In this document: piece by piece, positions 1 to 11,175 of the stretch
How positions within the stretch are numbered: position 1 is the stretch's first letter
Layout of the letters: each line of letters opens with the position of its first letter
Origin: Cynocephalus volans
Taxonomy: Eukaryota; Chordata; Mammalia; Dermoptera; Cynocephalidae
Reading direction: 5' to 3'
DNA: 64,000 bases
NCBI RefSeq assembly: GCF_027409185.1
Contig: NC_084464.1
Coordinates: 46,103,095-46,167,094, forward strand
The notes under the pieces: generated by a model
What the model was told of the DNA's origin: nothing
Database searches by the model: none
The model's input: only the letters and a program-made list of their open reading frames with translations
Position numbers and translations under genes: made by a program

Positions 1-59
1 CTCCATGGAGTTATAATCACAAATATAGGCGGGCAGAACTAGGGGGAAGGTAGAAATCC

Positions 60-190
60 ACCAGTCCAATAAGCTCCCTTTTTCACTGATGCTTAGAGAG
101 GGCAGCAAGTTGCCCAAGTCCACACAGCACAATGGCAGCAGAGTCAAGCAGGAGTTGGAGCCCAGGACCTCTGTGGCCCAGCCAGGACCC
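60..190 (+). repeat. MIR fragment
   Basis: The stretch reads ...agagagggcagcaagttgcc... then cacacagcacaatggcagcag and ends near ggagcccagga. This is the decayed MIR core and 3' half (gaggttaagtaacttgcccaa, cacacagctagtaagtggc). It is an old tRNA-derived SINE with no coding role. Nothing else is recognised in 190-830. Confidence 0.6.
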
Positions 191-833
191 TTCCCTCCAT
201 TCCTGCTGCTCCCAGGGTGGGGCACTGCTGGGATCCTGGGCAGGACAGTTTCAGGGATCCTGGAAATCCTTAGGGTGGAAGGACTGAGCCTGGGGGTGCA
301 GACATTCATAGCTATTTGACTGCTTTTCGTAGCCAAAGGGGTGACCAGGTCTTGTCTGGAGCTGAGAGTTGGGGCTCAGGCCCCGGTGCAAGAACTGCAG
401 GGTACACATTGATGGCGCCATGACTCTGGGAGGCATGCTTTCAGAAGCCCTGGCCCAGTGTCACAGTCCTCTGGGTCTCTCACCTAGCCCGTGTGTTCTC
501 TGACTGCTCCCTGGACAAACTACCATTGGCCTGACCTTGAGGGCTTATTCTTCCATGAGAAGCCCTTTCTACCACCCCTGCCTCCCCCTGACACACATAC
601 CATACACACTCCTAACACACGCCTACTCTCCTGCAGAAGGGCGAGTGGCCTAGAGGGGAGGAGGGAGCAGCACAGGCCTGGTGGAGTGTGGGGTCACAGG
701 CCAGGACAGCACATCCTGGGGCCAGGCTCATGGAGATGAGCTCTAGGGAAACAGAAGAGAGAATGGGTGTTGGAGGGAGCTCAAGCTCCTGGGCTGTTGG
801 GTGGATTGTCACCTTTGGGCCCTGGGTAGTGGT

Positions 834-1037
834 CCTCAGGACAATGTTTCTTTTTTTTTTTTTTTAAAAAGATGACCGGTAAGGGGATCTTAACCCTTGA
901 CTTGGTGTTGTGAGCACCACGCTCAGCCAGTGAGCGAACCGGCCATCCGTATATGGGATCCGAACCCGGGGCCTTGGTGTTATCAGCACCGCACTCTCCC
1001 GAGTGAGCCACGGGCCGGCCCTCAGGACAATGTTTCT
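834..1037 (-). mobile_element. Dimeric CYN SINE with 18-bp target duplication
   Basis: The element runs 852-1019 on the minus strand, so its A tail appears as poly-T at the left. Reading in from the tail come gatgaccggtaaggggatc, the right tRNA-like half, gatccgaacccggggcc (left-half box B reversed) and cgggccggccc. CCTCAGGACAATGTTTCT flanks it at 834-851 and again at about 1020-1037, so this is a true retrotransposition event. The short target in 5' to 3' order and the poly(A) imply L1 machinery (established for SINEs). Confidence 0.92.
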
Positions 1038-1054
1038 ATTGAGCTGGAGGAGCC

Positions 1055-1290
1055 CAAGGCATCTGGGCTGCTAGGGAAAGGGCACTGGGTCTGGAGACTG
1101 AGTTCAAGTTCCAGCTCTGCTGCATTCTTGCTCTGTGTCCTCAAGCAAGTTGCTCTCTTCTCAGCCTCAGTTTCCGTCCTTGGTAGAAGAGGATAAAGGA
1201 TCTCTTCTTCAAAGGGATACTATAATGAGCAAATGAGGAAAAGTGCAGTGCCTGGCACACAGTGGGGCTCTGTCAACAGTGGGCTCTCTC
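1055..1290 (-). repeat. MIR, reverse orientation
   Basis: It contains ccagctctgctgcattcttg, ctctgtgtcctcaagcaagt and cctcagtttccgtcc, then agtgcctggcacacagt. These are the reverse-strand MIR hallmarks in order. It begins right after the CYN target duplication, so the CYN inserted beside this MIR. Confidence 0.75.
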
Positions 1291-2030
1291 CCCTTTGGGG
1301 ACTTCCATCTCACTCTCATGTAGATCATGGCCAGAGTTTAGGGCCAGGCAGAGTTTGGCACTCAGCATGTGCCTAGCACTTCAGAGGCTTTTTTAGGACC
1401 CTGAGTACACATTGGATTAACCATAATCCTCAGTTTATGACACACACTCACCAGGGTCCATGCATGGCCCTCTCCTACTTTCTAATAATATAATGAAACT
1501 GTGAACCTACTGTCAACCCAAGATCATTACCAGCAATGCTACACTTATTAACTCACTTATTTCTTATATCAATCTATAGTTTTGGCTCTAAATTGTCCCC
1601 ACTTTACAGATGAGGAAATTGAGGGTTCAGGGCATCCTCTGCACTGGATGATGCTGGAGGCGTATTGGGTGCATTCTTCCCACTGACCCTTCCTGTTCTA
1701 GGCTCCAGGCAGACAGAGCCCTGGACAATGATGCATCACTTGGCACCCCCTCCACCTCGCCATGTCCTGTAGCTTAGCTGAGGGGATCATAGCCACAGGC
1801 TCCACCCCTTCAAATCCCACATGGTCAGCTCTCTCCCTTGCAGGGCCCCACCTTCCACAGTCCTCACACCTGGGCTGTGGGGCCTCAGGGAGCAGCCTGC
1901 CTAGCTCTGTGTTCCCTACTCGCCTGGGCCTCCCTTGGTCGCCTCTCAGCCCCGAGTGCTCCTCCCAGCCTAGCTCAGTGCACTCTCCTGTCCTCCTTCC
2001 ACGCGATGCCCAAGAATAAATGAAAAAATA
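1291..2030. other. Unique intergenic DNA
   Basis: There is a short MIR-like piece (ccactttacagatgaggaaattgagg) at about 1596-1625. Otherwise I see no known repeat, splice-flanked open frame or RNA gene. The open frames on both strands at 1698-2117 overlap each other in GC-rich DNA and show no coding signature. Confidence 0.5.
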
Positions 2031-2580
2031 CCTGATGATGCAGCTATCTACTACTGTATATATACCTAAAGAAAATGAAATTAGTATTTTGAAAAGACAC
2101 CTGCACTCCATGTTCATCAGTGTTATTCACAATATCCAAGAGATGGAATCAACCTAAATGCCAATCAATGGATGAATGGATGAAAAAACTGTGGTATATT
2201 TACACAATGGAATACTAATCAGCTATAAAGAAAAATGATATCCTATCATTAGCAGCAACATGTATGGAACTGGAAACATCATGTTAAGTGAAGTCAGGCA
2301 CAGAAAGATAAATACTGCATGATCTCACTCATATGTGGAATCTAAAAAAAAAGTCGTTCTTATAGAAGAAGAGAGTAGAATAATGGTTACCAGAGGCCAG
2401 GTGGGGAGGAGAGTCGGGGGGAGGAGAACTGGTGGACTAACAGGTACAAAACTAGGCTGTCTACCCTAAGTGAATCCTGGTGCAGTATATGTATGTATTG
2501 AAACAACACACTGAGCCATTTGAAAATAATTATAAATAAAATTGAAGAGCAAAAACAAAACAAAAGAATAAATGAAAGAA
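2031..2580 (+). mobile_element. 5'-truncated L1 3' end
   Basis: The sequence runs through L1 3'-end landmarks: ccaagagatggaatcaacc, atcaatggatgaatggatg, acacaatggaatactaatcag, gatctcactcatatgtggaa, then gaataatggttaccagagg. It ends in an A-rich tail (aaataaaattgaagagcaaaa). Only the terminal ORF2/3' UTR part is left, so it makes no protein. Confidence 0.85.
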
Positions 2581-3113
2581 ATGAATAAATGAAGGCATAG
2601 ATGCTGGAAGGGGGAAAGGGACATTAAAAGAAGAAAACCCATAGAACAGTTCTGAGAACTGGGGGGCAGAGAGGGGTGGAAGGTTTGCAAGGTGGGACTC
2701 AACTTTGAAAGATGCCCCTCTGCCAACTGCCCCCCATCCCCTTTGGTTGACCCTACCCTCCAATCCTACTGCCCTTGCCCTGCCCCAGCCTAAGACCTGC
2801 CCCTCCCCCAGGTTTACTTCCCAGACACGGTGACAGCCACAGAGTTCCCAGGAACTGTCCTAAGCTGCTCCACAGGGCCTGGACGTGGGCGGGACACCGC
2901 TGCCGGGCAGCAGCACCACCACCCAGGAAGTACTAGGTGCCCTCACCTGCTGCCAGGAATGGCCATCTCCTTGCTGCAGGGCTGGGGAAGGGTTGGGGTT
3001 CAGATGCAATACCAGGTGAAGCAACTTTCCCCCCACATATGTGGGTCTCGACCTATATGGGTTGCTGGTCACTCCTGAGAATTTGCTAAAAGCTATGGAC
3101 CCCTCACCTCAGA

Positions 3114-3114
<1 letters not shown>
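2581..3114. other. Unique GC-rich DNA
   Basis: No repeat or exon is recognised. The open frames here overlap on both strands and lack splice-site support. Confidence 0.4.

Positions 3115-3146
<32 letters not shown>
3115..3146. repeat. (CA)16 microsatellite
   Basis: An uninterrupted AC/CA run of 32 bases. It is likely polymorphic. Confidence 0.97.
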
Positions 3147-3148
<2 letters not shown>

Positions 3149-3559
3149 TCCAGAGGTGTGTGAAGCACCTCTGCAAACTCCAGATTAACGGTCCCTGTCC
3201 TGGATCATGGGTAATGTGCAGGCAGGACTGTCAGATTCACCTCCAGCTCTCAGCAACACATCTGGCATGCAGTAGGCATTTAATATGTGCTTATTTCAAC
3301 ACAAAAACAAATGAAGAAAAGGGAAGCTGCGGCAGGGCCATGCATTGGATCAGAGAGTCAGAGTTAGGGGAAGGGAATGAAGAATGAGGTGAGGCTGTCA
3401 CTTGCTAACAATCCTCCCATGGTTCCCGATTGCCCCATGAGAAAGTATGAGAAGTTTGTAGTGTATTGAAGGCCCAGAGTGATCCTGCCCCAGTCACCAA
3501 TTTTGCTTCATTTCACAACCATGCATGCTGGTTTAGCCCTAGAAACTGCCGAAGCTTTC

Positions 3560-3957
3560 CCTAAACACTAACTTACTCTAACATTTGTTGAGTACCTGTT
3601 GCAAGCCACGCTCTTCTAGACACTGGGTATATAACTGCGAACATAACAGACCCTACTGTAATAGGGCTGACAGTGGCTCTTGCTTCCAGTCTTTCCTACA
3701 TGCCCTTGTATTTCATCTTCAGAATGTGGCAAGGGCATCATTTCTGCTAAGAAGCCTTCCCTGATCCTGCCATTCTTGGGACCCTGGGGTCACAGCATAT
3801 ATCCACATTATCAAATAGTTCTTCTCATTGTCTGTCTCCCCATGGGGCTGGGAGCCCATAGACAGGTTCTTGTCTTATTTTCTTGGCATCCTTGGACCCT
3901 GGTGCAGTTCCTGGCAAATAGCTGTGCGTGGAATAAAAAAGCAAACAAATGGATGGA
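3560..3957 (+). repeat. L2 3' region
   Basis: gagtacctgttgcaagccac is followed by gaagccttccctgatcctgcc, tctgtctccccatggggctg, gggagcccatagacaggttct, ggtgcagttcctggcaaatag and a final gaataaa. This is the order seen in L2 3' ends. Confidence 0.75.
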
Positions 3958-4961
3958 TTGATGGACTTTATTGAGGTTGGGGGTACCAATGGGGAAGTGG
4001 GAGGTGAATGGGGATTGGGGCTGGGAATGTCCCTGGGAAGGCAGAGGGTGTGAGACTAGTTTCCTTCCTCCTGGTTCCCGTGTGAGACCTGGACAACAAT
4101 GGCCACAGATGTGTGGGAAGAAGGAGGGTCAGGGGAGGGATGACGGGGAATAGGATTTGCTTCCTGGTATGGGGTTTCCAACCACTCTCACTTCACCCTG
4201 GGGCTCCAGTCAGGGGCAATGCTCCCCTGTAGTGACTCAAGCCCTGTCAAATGGGGGGTGGGGGGTGGGCAATATAGACCCTGAGTCAGGCACCTGGGGG
4301 TGGGGAACATTGAGCTCTTACCTCCCAAGACAGACTCAGAGAGAACAAGGGGTCTGCCTGAAGTCACACAACAGGGTCAGGGCTTGACTCACGGACTCTG
4401 TTGTCTTCACTCTCGGGTAGCTCCTGTCCAGATCTACTGGCTAAGAAGTGGGAGAGGGCTTCTCTGGGGTCCTCCCTTCTGATGGAGGGGCAAGCGAGGC
4501 CTGCCTCTGATGGTGTCATCCCAGTCGGAGATGAGCAGGGGCCTGGCCCAGCTGCCCAGCCTGGGGACAGATGGCACTTGCAGGTAGCAAGAACAGGGTG
4601 GAAAGTTAGTGGGAGGGTATCCACCACTGCTCCTCTCCCCGATCCCAACCCTGTGACCATCCCCCTACCCCTCCCTCCTTCACCACTGGGGATGGTCCTC
4701 TCCTTTAACTGCCATCTTTAAGGAGAGGAAAGGAGAGGGGGAGAGAGAGAACAGAGGCTGGGGAGGGACCCTGTCCTCAGGTGACTGGGGACTATAAAAA
4801 TGGGAGTGGTGTGTGTGAATCCAGTGTGACTCCCCTCCCCAGAACTACGGACCTCAGAGCAGAAGGAGCCTCCAGCTGAACTAGTCTAATGATTCACTTT
4901 ACAGGGACAAGGCAGAGCCCCAGAGAGGAAAGGGACTTGTGCAAGGTCACACAGCACTATA
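3958..4961. other. Unique GC-rich DNA with MIR scraps and a TATAAAAA string
   Basis: MIR-like cores lie at about 4320-4400 (aagtcacacaacagggtcag) and 4895-4960 (gtgcaaggtcacacagc). A TATAAAAA string at about 4793-4800 follows a purine-rich tract. It is a possible core promoter, but no following exon is evident, so I do not call one. Confidence 0.4.
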
Positions 4962-5212
4962 ACTGTTGAGCTTATGGAGTGTTTTTTCTGTACAAGGCAC
5001 TCTTCCATGTGCTTTAGACATATTAAGTCCTTAATACTTCTAGCAACCCTATGAGGCAGGTGCACTATTATAACCCCTATTTTACAGATGGAGACACTGA
5101 GGCACAGAGAGATTAAGGAAGCTGCGAGGTCACACAGCTTATGCGAGGCAGAGCAAATCCGTGAACCCAGCCAGCCTGGCTCCAGAAGTTTGTGCATAAT
5201 AACCCTATGCTT
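4962..5212 (+). repeat. Near-full-length MIR
   Basis: It has the MIR order: gagcttatggagtg, aggcactcttccatgtgct, agcaaccctatgaggcaggt, tattttacagatggagacac, tgaggcacagagagattaag and gtcacacagcttatgcgagg. This is the best-preserved MIR in the first 10 kb. Confidence 0.9.
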
Positions 5213-5353
5213 TTTTGCTTCTAGCTATAGTCACCAAGTAGAAGTCTTGGTCTTGCCTTCTGTGTGGCTTCAATTCAGTCTCTCATGGTCTCTGTGCCTT
5301 TGTAATAATAAATATAATAAAATATAATAATACTACTATTAAAATGTACTGAT

Positions 5354-5470
5354 CTTTTTCTTTTTTTCTTTTTTTTTTTGGTGGCTGGCCAGTATGGAGA
5401 ACCAAAGCCTTGACCTTGGTGTTACAGGCTGTTACATGTTACAGGTGTTACATAAGCTAACCAGCAAGCC
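5354..5470 (-). mobile_element. Degenerate CYN-type monomer
   Basis: A T-rich left end is followed by ggtggctggccagtatggag, ccttgaccttggtgttac and gctaaccagcaagcc, the reverse of a tRNA-Ile-type SINE. A small internal duplication of gttacaggtgttac-like sequence disrupts the anticodon region. Confidence 0.75.
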
Positions 5471-5479
5471 CATGAACTT

Positions 5480-5690
5480 TTTCTACAGTACAGGCACTCT
5501 GAACTAATGCTTTTCTACAAAATCTCACTTAATTCTCATAATACCCTATTGGGTAAGTATCATAAGCTCTATTTGCAGATGAGGAAACAGACCCAGCAAA
5601 GTTAATTAACTTGTACAGGGACACACAGCTAGTAAGAAATAGCCAGGAGGCAAAGCCAGCCAAGTCCAAGCTCTGATCATGACTCAGTCC
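5480..5690 (+). repeat. MIR
   Basis: Contains cacttaattctcataatacc, ttgcagatgaggaaacagac and cacacagctagtaagaaata in order. Confidence 0.85.
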
Positions 5691-5699
5691 TACCTGTAC

Positions 5700-6560
5700 A
5701 CAGACCGCCCTGGATAAGGGGTCACAGGGTCAGTCAGTCCCGGGAAGATTGTTCTGTCCAGTCCCTCCCTCCACCTTTGGAGACCTCTTGCCACCTGGGC
5801 CTTTCATTGGACCCAACAGTCCTGGGTGGCCCCCAGATGCTGCCCTACTCTTGCCAGTGATCCTTGAACTCTTCTGCCCCCCTGACGCAGCTCCTGCGTC
5901 ATGTCGGAGAAGCCAGGATCCCCGCGCCCAGTCTAGGACGCAGTTGGCAGCAGCTGCAGGAAGCAGGACCCGCCCAGCATCTCAGGTGTCACTCACAAAC
6001 CTTCCAGGTGTCACTAGCCTGTGAGCAAGGAAACCCCACACCCCACCTGCCCTCCTTGTTCACCCCCTCTATCCCTTGCTCACACATTCACTGTTTTTAT
6101 TATCCAGCCCCAATTAATTAAGTGCCCAGCCGAGGCCCTGACCTTGGGAGCTCACAGTCTGGCTAGGAAGCTGAGACCAGCACCTGAAATGTGTTGGGTA
6201 AACAGGGACAGGGATAGGCAGGAAGGACTCCACAAGCAGGAGGAGGGGACGTCTAGGGAGTCTGAGAGGCTGGGAGCCAGGCCTCCTAGGACTAGGGGCT
6301 AGGACTTGGAGAGGTGTGAGGAAGGGAAGTGGACGAGCGCGTGCTGAGCTTCCCATGTTGCGCAGTGCTCAGTGGCGTTCTCACCCATGAAGCACTTACA
6401 CAGGTGCGGTGGGGCAGACAGCTTACATGACCTCGCCTGAGTCCATTCACCTCCCTGGGACTTGGTTTCCTTAGGCATGGAGATAATAACAGTGCTGACT
6501 CTTGGGCTGAGGCAAAGACCAACCTTTGCGCCAATTCATGGACAGCAAGGAACAAGTGGT
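5700..6560. other. Unique GC-rich DNA
   Basis: No repeat is recognised. It includes a perfect inverted repeat TGACGCAG-ctc-CTGCGTCA at 5883-5901. The 93- to 175-residue open frames here overlap on both strands and I judge them random. Confidence 0.4.
5883..5901. promoter_or_regulatory. Palindrome of TGACGCA half-sites
   Basis: Two inverted TGACGCAG arms are separated by CTC. TGACGCA resembles ATF/bZIP or Maf half-sites (family knowledge). There is no gene start nearby to support a function. Confidence 0.3.
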
Positions 6561-6564
6561 GAGT

Positions 6565-6720
6565 GCTGGGAGGAAAGCAGCTTGGATCACCTGCTTGGTC
6601 CTCACAACAACCCATTTTAGAGAGAAACAAACTGAGGCAGGGCAGGGGGTGGGGTAACTTTCCCATAGCTGGGCAGTAGCAGAGCTGATTAGAGTGTGAG
6701 CCTGCCTGACCAGGTGTCCC
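6565..6720 (+). repeat. MIR
   Basis: cctcacaacaacccatttta is followed by gaaacaaactgaggcag and taactttcccatagctgggc. Confidence 0.75.
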
Positions 6721-6834
6721 AGAGCATTTGGGGCCAGAGTGGGTAGGAAGTCTGAGGGCCACAGGGGAGCTGAGGCTGGAGATCCTCCCTTGGTAATTCC
6801 AGTCAAGAGCATGGACCAAGGGGATCCAGACCTG

Positions 6835-6930
6835 GCTCTAGTCCAAGCTCTGACTCTGACTTGCTGATCAACCTCCATAAGTCCCTTTTCTTCTCTGGGC
6901 CATAGCCTGGTCTTCTAAAAGCTGAGAGAA
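6835..6930 (-). repeat. MIR fragment
   Basis: Contains tccaagctctgactctgact and cttctctgggccatagcctg, the reverse MIR 3' half. Confidence 0.5.
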
Positions 6931-7059
6931 TGGATCAGTTTGTCACTAGGTCCCTGGTCAGCCTTCCCAGTACATGCCCACAGGCCCTCTCATTGTGGGC
7001 CTCTCATCTGCCCCTCACTGAATCTACTCTCCATTGCCATCCCTGACAACACCATCACA

Positions 7060-7215
7060 TTGATTGGGCAGGCTCTTTACATATGTTGTCTCATTTCATT
7101 TCCACACACCCTTGTGAGAAAGATGAGGAAACTGAGACCCAGAGAAGGTAAATGGGAGGCCAAGGCCTCACAGAGAGTAGGTGAGTGGACACAAGAAGCC
7201 AAAATCTCTATGCCC
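7060..7215 (+). repeat. MIR
   Basis: ggctctttacatatgttgtc, tctcatttcatttccacaca and gatgaggaaactgagaccc appear in MIR order. The sequence then fades. Confidence 0.8.
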
Positions 7216-7479
7216 TTGTCTCTCCTCCCAGGGTAGGAGGTCACCTGGCCCAGTGGAGGCCATGGCTGGCTTGTCCTCTATCCCCCAACACACTCAGGGG
7301 AGGTAGGTTTCAGGACAAAGGCTGCCCCTCACTCTGCCAGGCACCCCCACACCGCCGGGGGCTGCTTACGCCTTGCTGGGATCCTGGGGCCTCTTTGCAC
7401 CATCTTCCTGAGGTTCAGCCATTTCACATGAAGGGGCTGACAGCGTGTATCACGGTGAGTTGTGGTTACTGTTTCCTCT

Positions 7480-7720
7480 TCATTACTCCATCAGCGAGCT
7501 TTCCTGGGCACCTTCATGGAGCACGAGCCCTGCCCTCTGGAAGGCCCCATTCTCACTAGGTGAACATCGATCTCTCATCAATCCTACGTGGTAGGCACTA
7601 CCTCATTTTACAGATGAGGAAACTGAGGTAGAGGGGAGTTTATGATACCCCTCAGGAAGCACAGAGCGAGGACTTGAACTCGGCAGTTTGGCTGAACCAC
7701 TATGCTCGACTCCCTCCGAA
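7480..7720 (+). repeat. MIR
   Basis: tggtaggcactacctcattt, tacagatgaggaaactgagg, gaggacttgaactcggcag and gaaccactatgctcgactcc mark a nearly complete 3' half, including the tRNA-distal tail. Confidence 0.85.
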
Positions 7721-7954
7721 CACACATGAAACAAAGGAAAACAATAGTGGACAGGCCGTCTGTAACTAGGAATGAAAGTGTACAGGACAGTCTCTTCTTG
7801 CTGGAGGACAGCTGAGTGCCCAGGGAGATCACAGTTTTGGAGAAGGAAGCCTAAGTCCCGAGGTGATCAGTGGGGGTGGATCAGGGCTGAGGCACAGATC
7901 TCCTGGTAAAGGGGTTTGATCCATTCATGAGACCAGGTCCCTGCCCCACAGGGG

Positions 7955-8400
7955 CCAGACACCTTACCCAGCTCAGCTCCCTACATCCTGACCAACTTGC
8001 TGCTCCCATTGCACAGATGGGAAATCAGGCCCAAGCTCTATCCTGCAGTGCTCTCAGAGAGTGGGAGTATTTGGCTGAGGGGATGAGTGAGTTCCTGGGG
8101 GCCAAGAGGAGGGGATGTGGGCTCCGCTCGCCTGGCCTGGGACCTCAGCTCTGCAGGTTCCCGCCCCTGCCCACCAGGAAGGACCACCACCCCTCACTCA
8201 CACAGTAAGGGGAGGCAGGTGAGAGTCCAGAAGGCTGCCCTCAGCTGAGGCCTCCTAGAGCATCCTTTCAGCCCTCGCAGCCACCCAGAAGGGGGGCTGC
8301 TGGCTTCTTACACTCATTTCAGAGAGGGAAAAACTAGAGCTCAGAGAGTCTGACTTGCCCAAAGTCACACAGCTAACTGGTAGTGGGTCAGTTTGCTCCT
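7955..8400 (+). repeat. Two MIR fragments
   Basis: A weak piece lies at 7990-8060 (cattgcacagatgggaaatc). A clearer one lies at 8255-8400 (ttcagagagggaaaaactag, gcccaaagtcacacagctaa). Confidence 0.6.
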
Positions 8401-8853
8401 CTTCAGAAGAGGAGGAACAGAGAACTGAGAGGAAGGAGGGTGAGGAAGAAAAAGGGGGAGAGGTGGCCAAGGTCTCAGGAGTTCTGACCCCAGCCCTTGC
8501 AGCTCCCTAACGTGCTTGGCTCCCCTCCCGCTTCCACAGAGGACAGATTACACAGCCCTGGCCCTGAATTGCTGCCCTTCACACCTGGCCCCAGGCAGGA
8601 GGTTTCCTACAAGGAAAATGTGCTGGTGTGGTCTCTAGTGGGGTGTAGCCTCCTGGGAGGGGCTGTTTGTTCCTGGGCGGCCCAGGTTCGGGGATGGCTT
8701 TATGGTGCCATCTGGAAGATGTGGTATAGGCAGGCCTAGCTGGCATCAGACCAGGGCGGGGAAGAGGGCAGTGGGGCACAGTGGGGAGCTGCCCCCCAGC
8801 TGTTAACTGGCACCCAGAGGAGTGAAGGGGCCTTAGGTGAGCATGAGTGACAA
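8401..8853. other. Unique DNA
   Basis: No repeat or supported exon is seen. Confidence 0.4.
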
Positions 8854-8854
8854 G

Positions 8855-8956
8855 GCTGGCCAGTTAGCTCAGTTGGTTAGAGCACAGTGTTGGTAACACC
8901 GAGGTCAAGGGTTCGGATCCCCGTACAGGCCAGCCACTAAAGAAAAAATAAAAGGT
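8855..8956 (+). mobile_element. CYN monomer close to tRNA-Ile
   Basis: ggccagttagctcagttgg (box A), tagagcacagtgttggtaac, then gggttcggatccccgtac (box B) and ggccagcca-type closure, followed by an A-rich tail. It aligns along the full cloverleaf of tRNA-Ile. The extra G in box B (ggttcggatcc) is shared with the dimers, so it is a SINE and not a functional tRNA. It is the copy that shows the tRNA origin best. Confidence 0.9.
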
Positions 8957-8957
8957 T

Positions 8958-9095
8958 TCCCAGTACAGTCTGACAAAACCCTATGAAGCAGAAACTAGTT
9001 CCATTTCATGGGTGAGGACACTGAAGCCCAGCAGATCGGGGAACTGCCCAAAGTCACACCTCACCAGCAGAGGAACTGGGATTCCAGCTCAGGTA
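8958..9095 (+). repeat. MIR
   Basis: ccctatgaagcagaaactag, tccatttcatgggtgaggac and ctgcccaaagtcacacctc follow MIR order. It lies immediately after the CYN monomer's A tail. Confidence 0.75.
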
Positions 9096-9170
9096 TGAGT
9101 AACAATGGACCCCATGTCCTACCAACCTCTGAGCACTGTCATACAGGTGCTGGAGACCAAGGGCAGGCCT

Positions 9171-9208
9171 GGAACAAAGGATCTGGCCCGGAACAAAGGA
9201 TCTGGCCC
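9171..9208. repeat. 19-bp perfect tandem duplication
   Basis: ggaacaaaggatctggccc occurs twice head to tail (9171-9189 and 9190-9208). Confidence 0.95.
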
Positions 9209-9499
9209 AGACACCCTGAAACCTTGGGTAAAGACCTCAATCTTCTTTTCCTGTACTGTAAAATACACCTTCTGGATCAATGGGAGAAAAATTGAAATTG
9301 TATTTGTGAACACTGTCAGAAGGACAAAAGGACAGTAGTCCCAAGGATGGATGTGGGGGTGTGGGGGGAGGGCTGGCAGTTCTTATCATAAAGGTTTATA
9401 TGATAATCCCACAGTGCTCACTGCTGCAGAGGACAAGGTCCTCACTTGGCATCCATAAGCCTTGACTGCAGGATCCCATCCTACCCAACTCAGCCACTG

Positions 9500-9590
9500 C
9501 TCCTTTTCCCCTGGGGGAGTTTGAGCAGGTTACCTCCCTCTCTGAGCCTCAGTCTTCTTATGTGTCAGTGGGGAGGTTAACATTCTTAAC
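9500..9590 (-). repeat. MIR fragment
   Basis: gagcaggttacctccctctc and tgagcctcagtcttcttatg are the reverse MIR core. Confidence 0.7.
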
Positions 9591-10424
9591 ATTCTCTGCA
9601 GTGTCCATGTGAGGCTCCCAGGAACTCCAGTGTGAGAAGATGCACCCCATGTACATGACAGGTATCACTGCTTAACAGCAACAGCATCAACACCTTAAAT
9701 GGTATCTCAGTGAGGAGCTCATTTGATCTTCCCAAGAGCCGCAGAGATTCCATGGTGAGAGACAAGGTCAGGGGCAGCAGGACTTGCAGACAGAGACAAT
9801 TTGAGGAGCCAGTCCTGTGTCCTTCCTTCCCCAGCACGCTGAGGCAGCTTTCTCCACAAAAAAGGTGCTCAGGGCTTAACGGCTGTGCCCTGCAGTGAAA
9901 GGGTTACTCCTCTCATGTGGCTCGTTTGAGGGTAGGGCTGGCTCCCCTCCAAGCCAAGTGAGCTGCCAGGAGGCCCTGCCTCCTTCAGCAGACCTCCTTG
10001 GAGTTCACACTCAACTGAACACCCAGCCCACCAGGGAAACCCACTCCGGGAACCACAGTCCTGGTCCCTCGGCATTTGCTGGATCTCTGGACCCAGCAGC
10101 TCCTATGAACAACCTCAGTACCAAAGCAGGGCCCCCACTTCCACCTCTGTGATTTCTTCTCCCTTCTCCAGGCTTGGGCTAGTCCCTGGGCTGAGGGCCT
10201 CAGCACCTGCCACCTGCCCTGGAGCTTTCTGTTTAAAGCTGTGCCCTGAGAAATCATCACCTGTCCTTGAGGGTCTACAGCACTGGGATTTTGGGTCACT
10301 TTCCCATTTCTCAAGTTCCAACTGTGTGCCTGGTGCTCCCTGACCACCTCCTTCTTCTTATCTACCACCTTTCCCCGATTTATCTTCTCGACACTTAGAG
10401 GAGCCCGAAACAATCTTCAGGTTT
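9591..10424. other. Unique GC-rich DNA
   Basis: No confident repeat. Open frames of up to 142 residues on opposite strands overlap and have no splice support. Confidence 0.4.
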
Positions 10425-10520
10425 TGGTCTGTGTGATGACTCTTTGTCCCCCCATCAGTATGTCAGCACCTTGGGGGCAGATGCAGGGACTGGGCCTGGC
10501 AGTGCCTCCCATCAAGTCAG
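10425..10520 (+). repeat. L2 tail
   Basis: tttgtccccccatcagtatg is followed by agcaccttgggggcagatgc and tgggcctggcagtgcctcc. This matches the common L2 3' end (gctccttgagggcagg...tgcctggc). Confidence 0.6.
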
Positions 10521-10869
10521 CTTCCTGGAGAACCCCACCTGCTCCCAGTCTCTGCTAAGTGGGGAAGGAGAGGGGTAAGTCCCTGCCGCTCCCCTCTGAT
10601 GGACACCATAAGCTGGTGTCCTGGGTTCTCCACCCTCCACTTTTCACTTGAGCAACCCTGGGGGGTTTCTGTTACTGGCAATCCCAGCAAGTTGAGATAA
10701 TGTGCTATGGGCTCCTTCCCTAGCTGGGGCAGGGTTGAGGGTAGAGAGCCTCCCAAGTGGAGGGAATAGCATGATTTTAAGGCACAGAGATGGAAGAGTG
10801 CAGGCCATGTGTAGGAAAGAGTGTGCTAGTTCCCTCCCCAATACCTGTTTTCTCCTTTCTTACTAATTT

Positions 10870-11175
10870 TAGAATCCTGATGTTCTTGGATGAAATAATG
10901 CCAGAATTCTTTGCAGGTGGAGGAAGCAGGTAACTAAATTCTAGCCAGTGAGATATACATGAAGTTGTTGGGTGAGGATTCTAGGACAGTTCCTTATAGT
11001 GGGGGCTGATTCAGTCTTTCTTCCTTTCTGGCATTGGGATGTGATAGCTGGAGCTGTGAAGGCTGTGTTGTGACCATGAGGAGGCCTTAAGAATGAAAGC
11101 CAGCTCTGTACCTACCTTCAGACTTTAGGTTTAATGAGGGAAAAATAAATCCCTATCTTGTCTAGCCACTGTCTT
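10870..11175 (+). repeat. Unclassified old interspersed repeat with polyadenylation signal
   Basis: tgatagctggagctgtgaag, tgtgaccatgaggaggcctt, aagaatgaaagccagctctg and ggaaaaataaatccctatcttg are phrases I associate with an old high-copy mammalian LTR or DNA-transposon repeat. I cannot fix the family from sequence alone. Confidence 0.45.

Noticed and set aside
4780-4870. TATA-box promoter (TATAAAAA at about 4793)
   Set aside because: No CpG island, initiator or downstream exon is seen. TATA strings are common by chance.
6292-6878. 175- and 135-codon minus-strand frames
   Set aside because: They overlap each other and two MIR fragments, with no splice sites or recognisable domains.
8855-8940. 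tRNA-Ile gene
   Set aside because: The cloverleaf is recognisable, but box B has the SINE-specific extra G and an A-rich tail follows. It is a CYN monomer.
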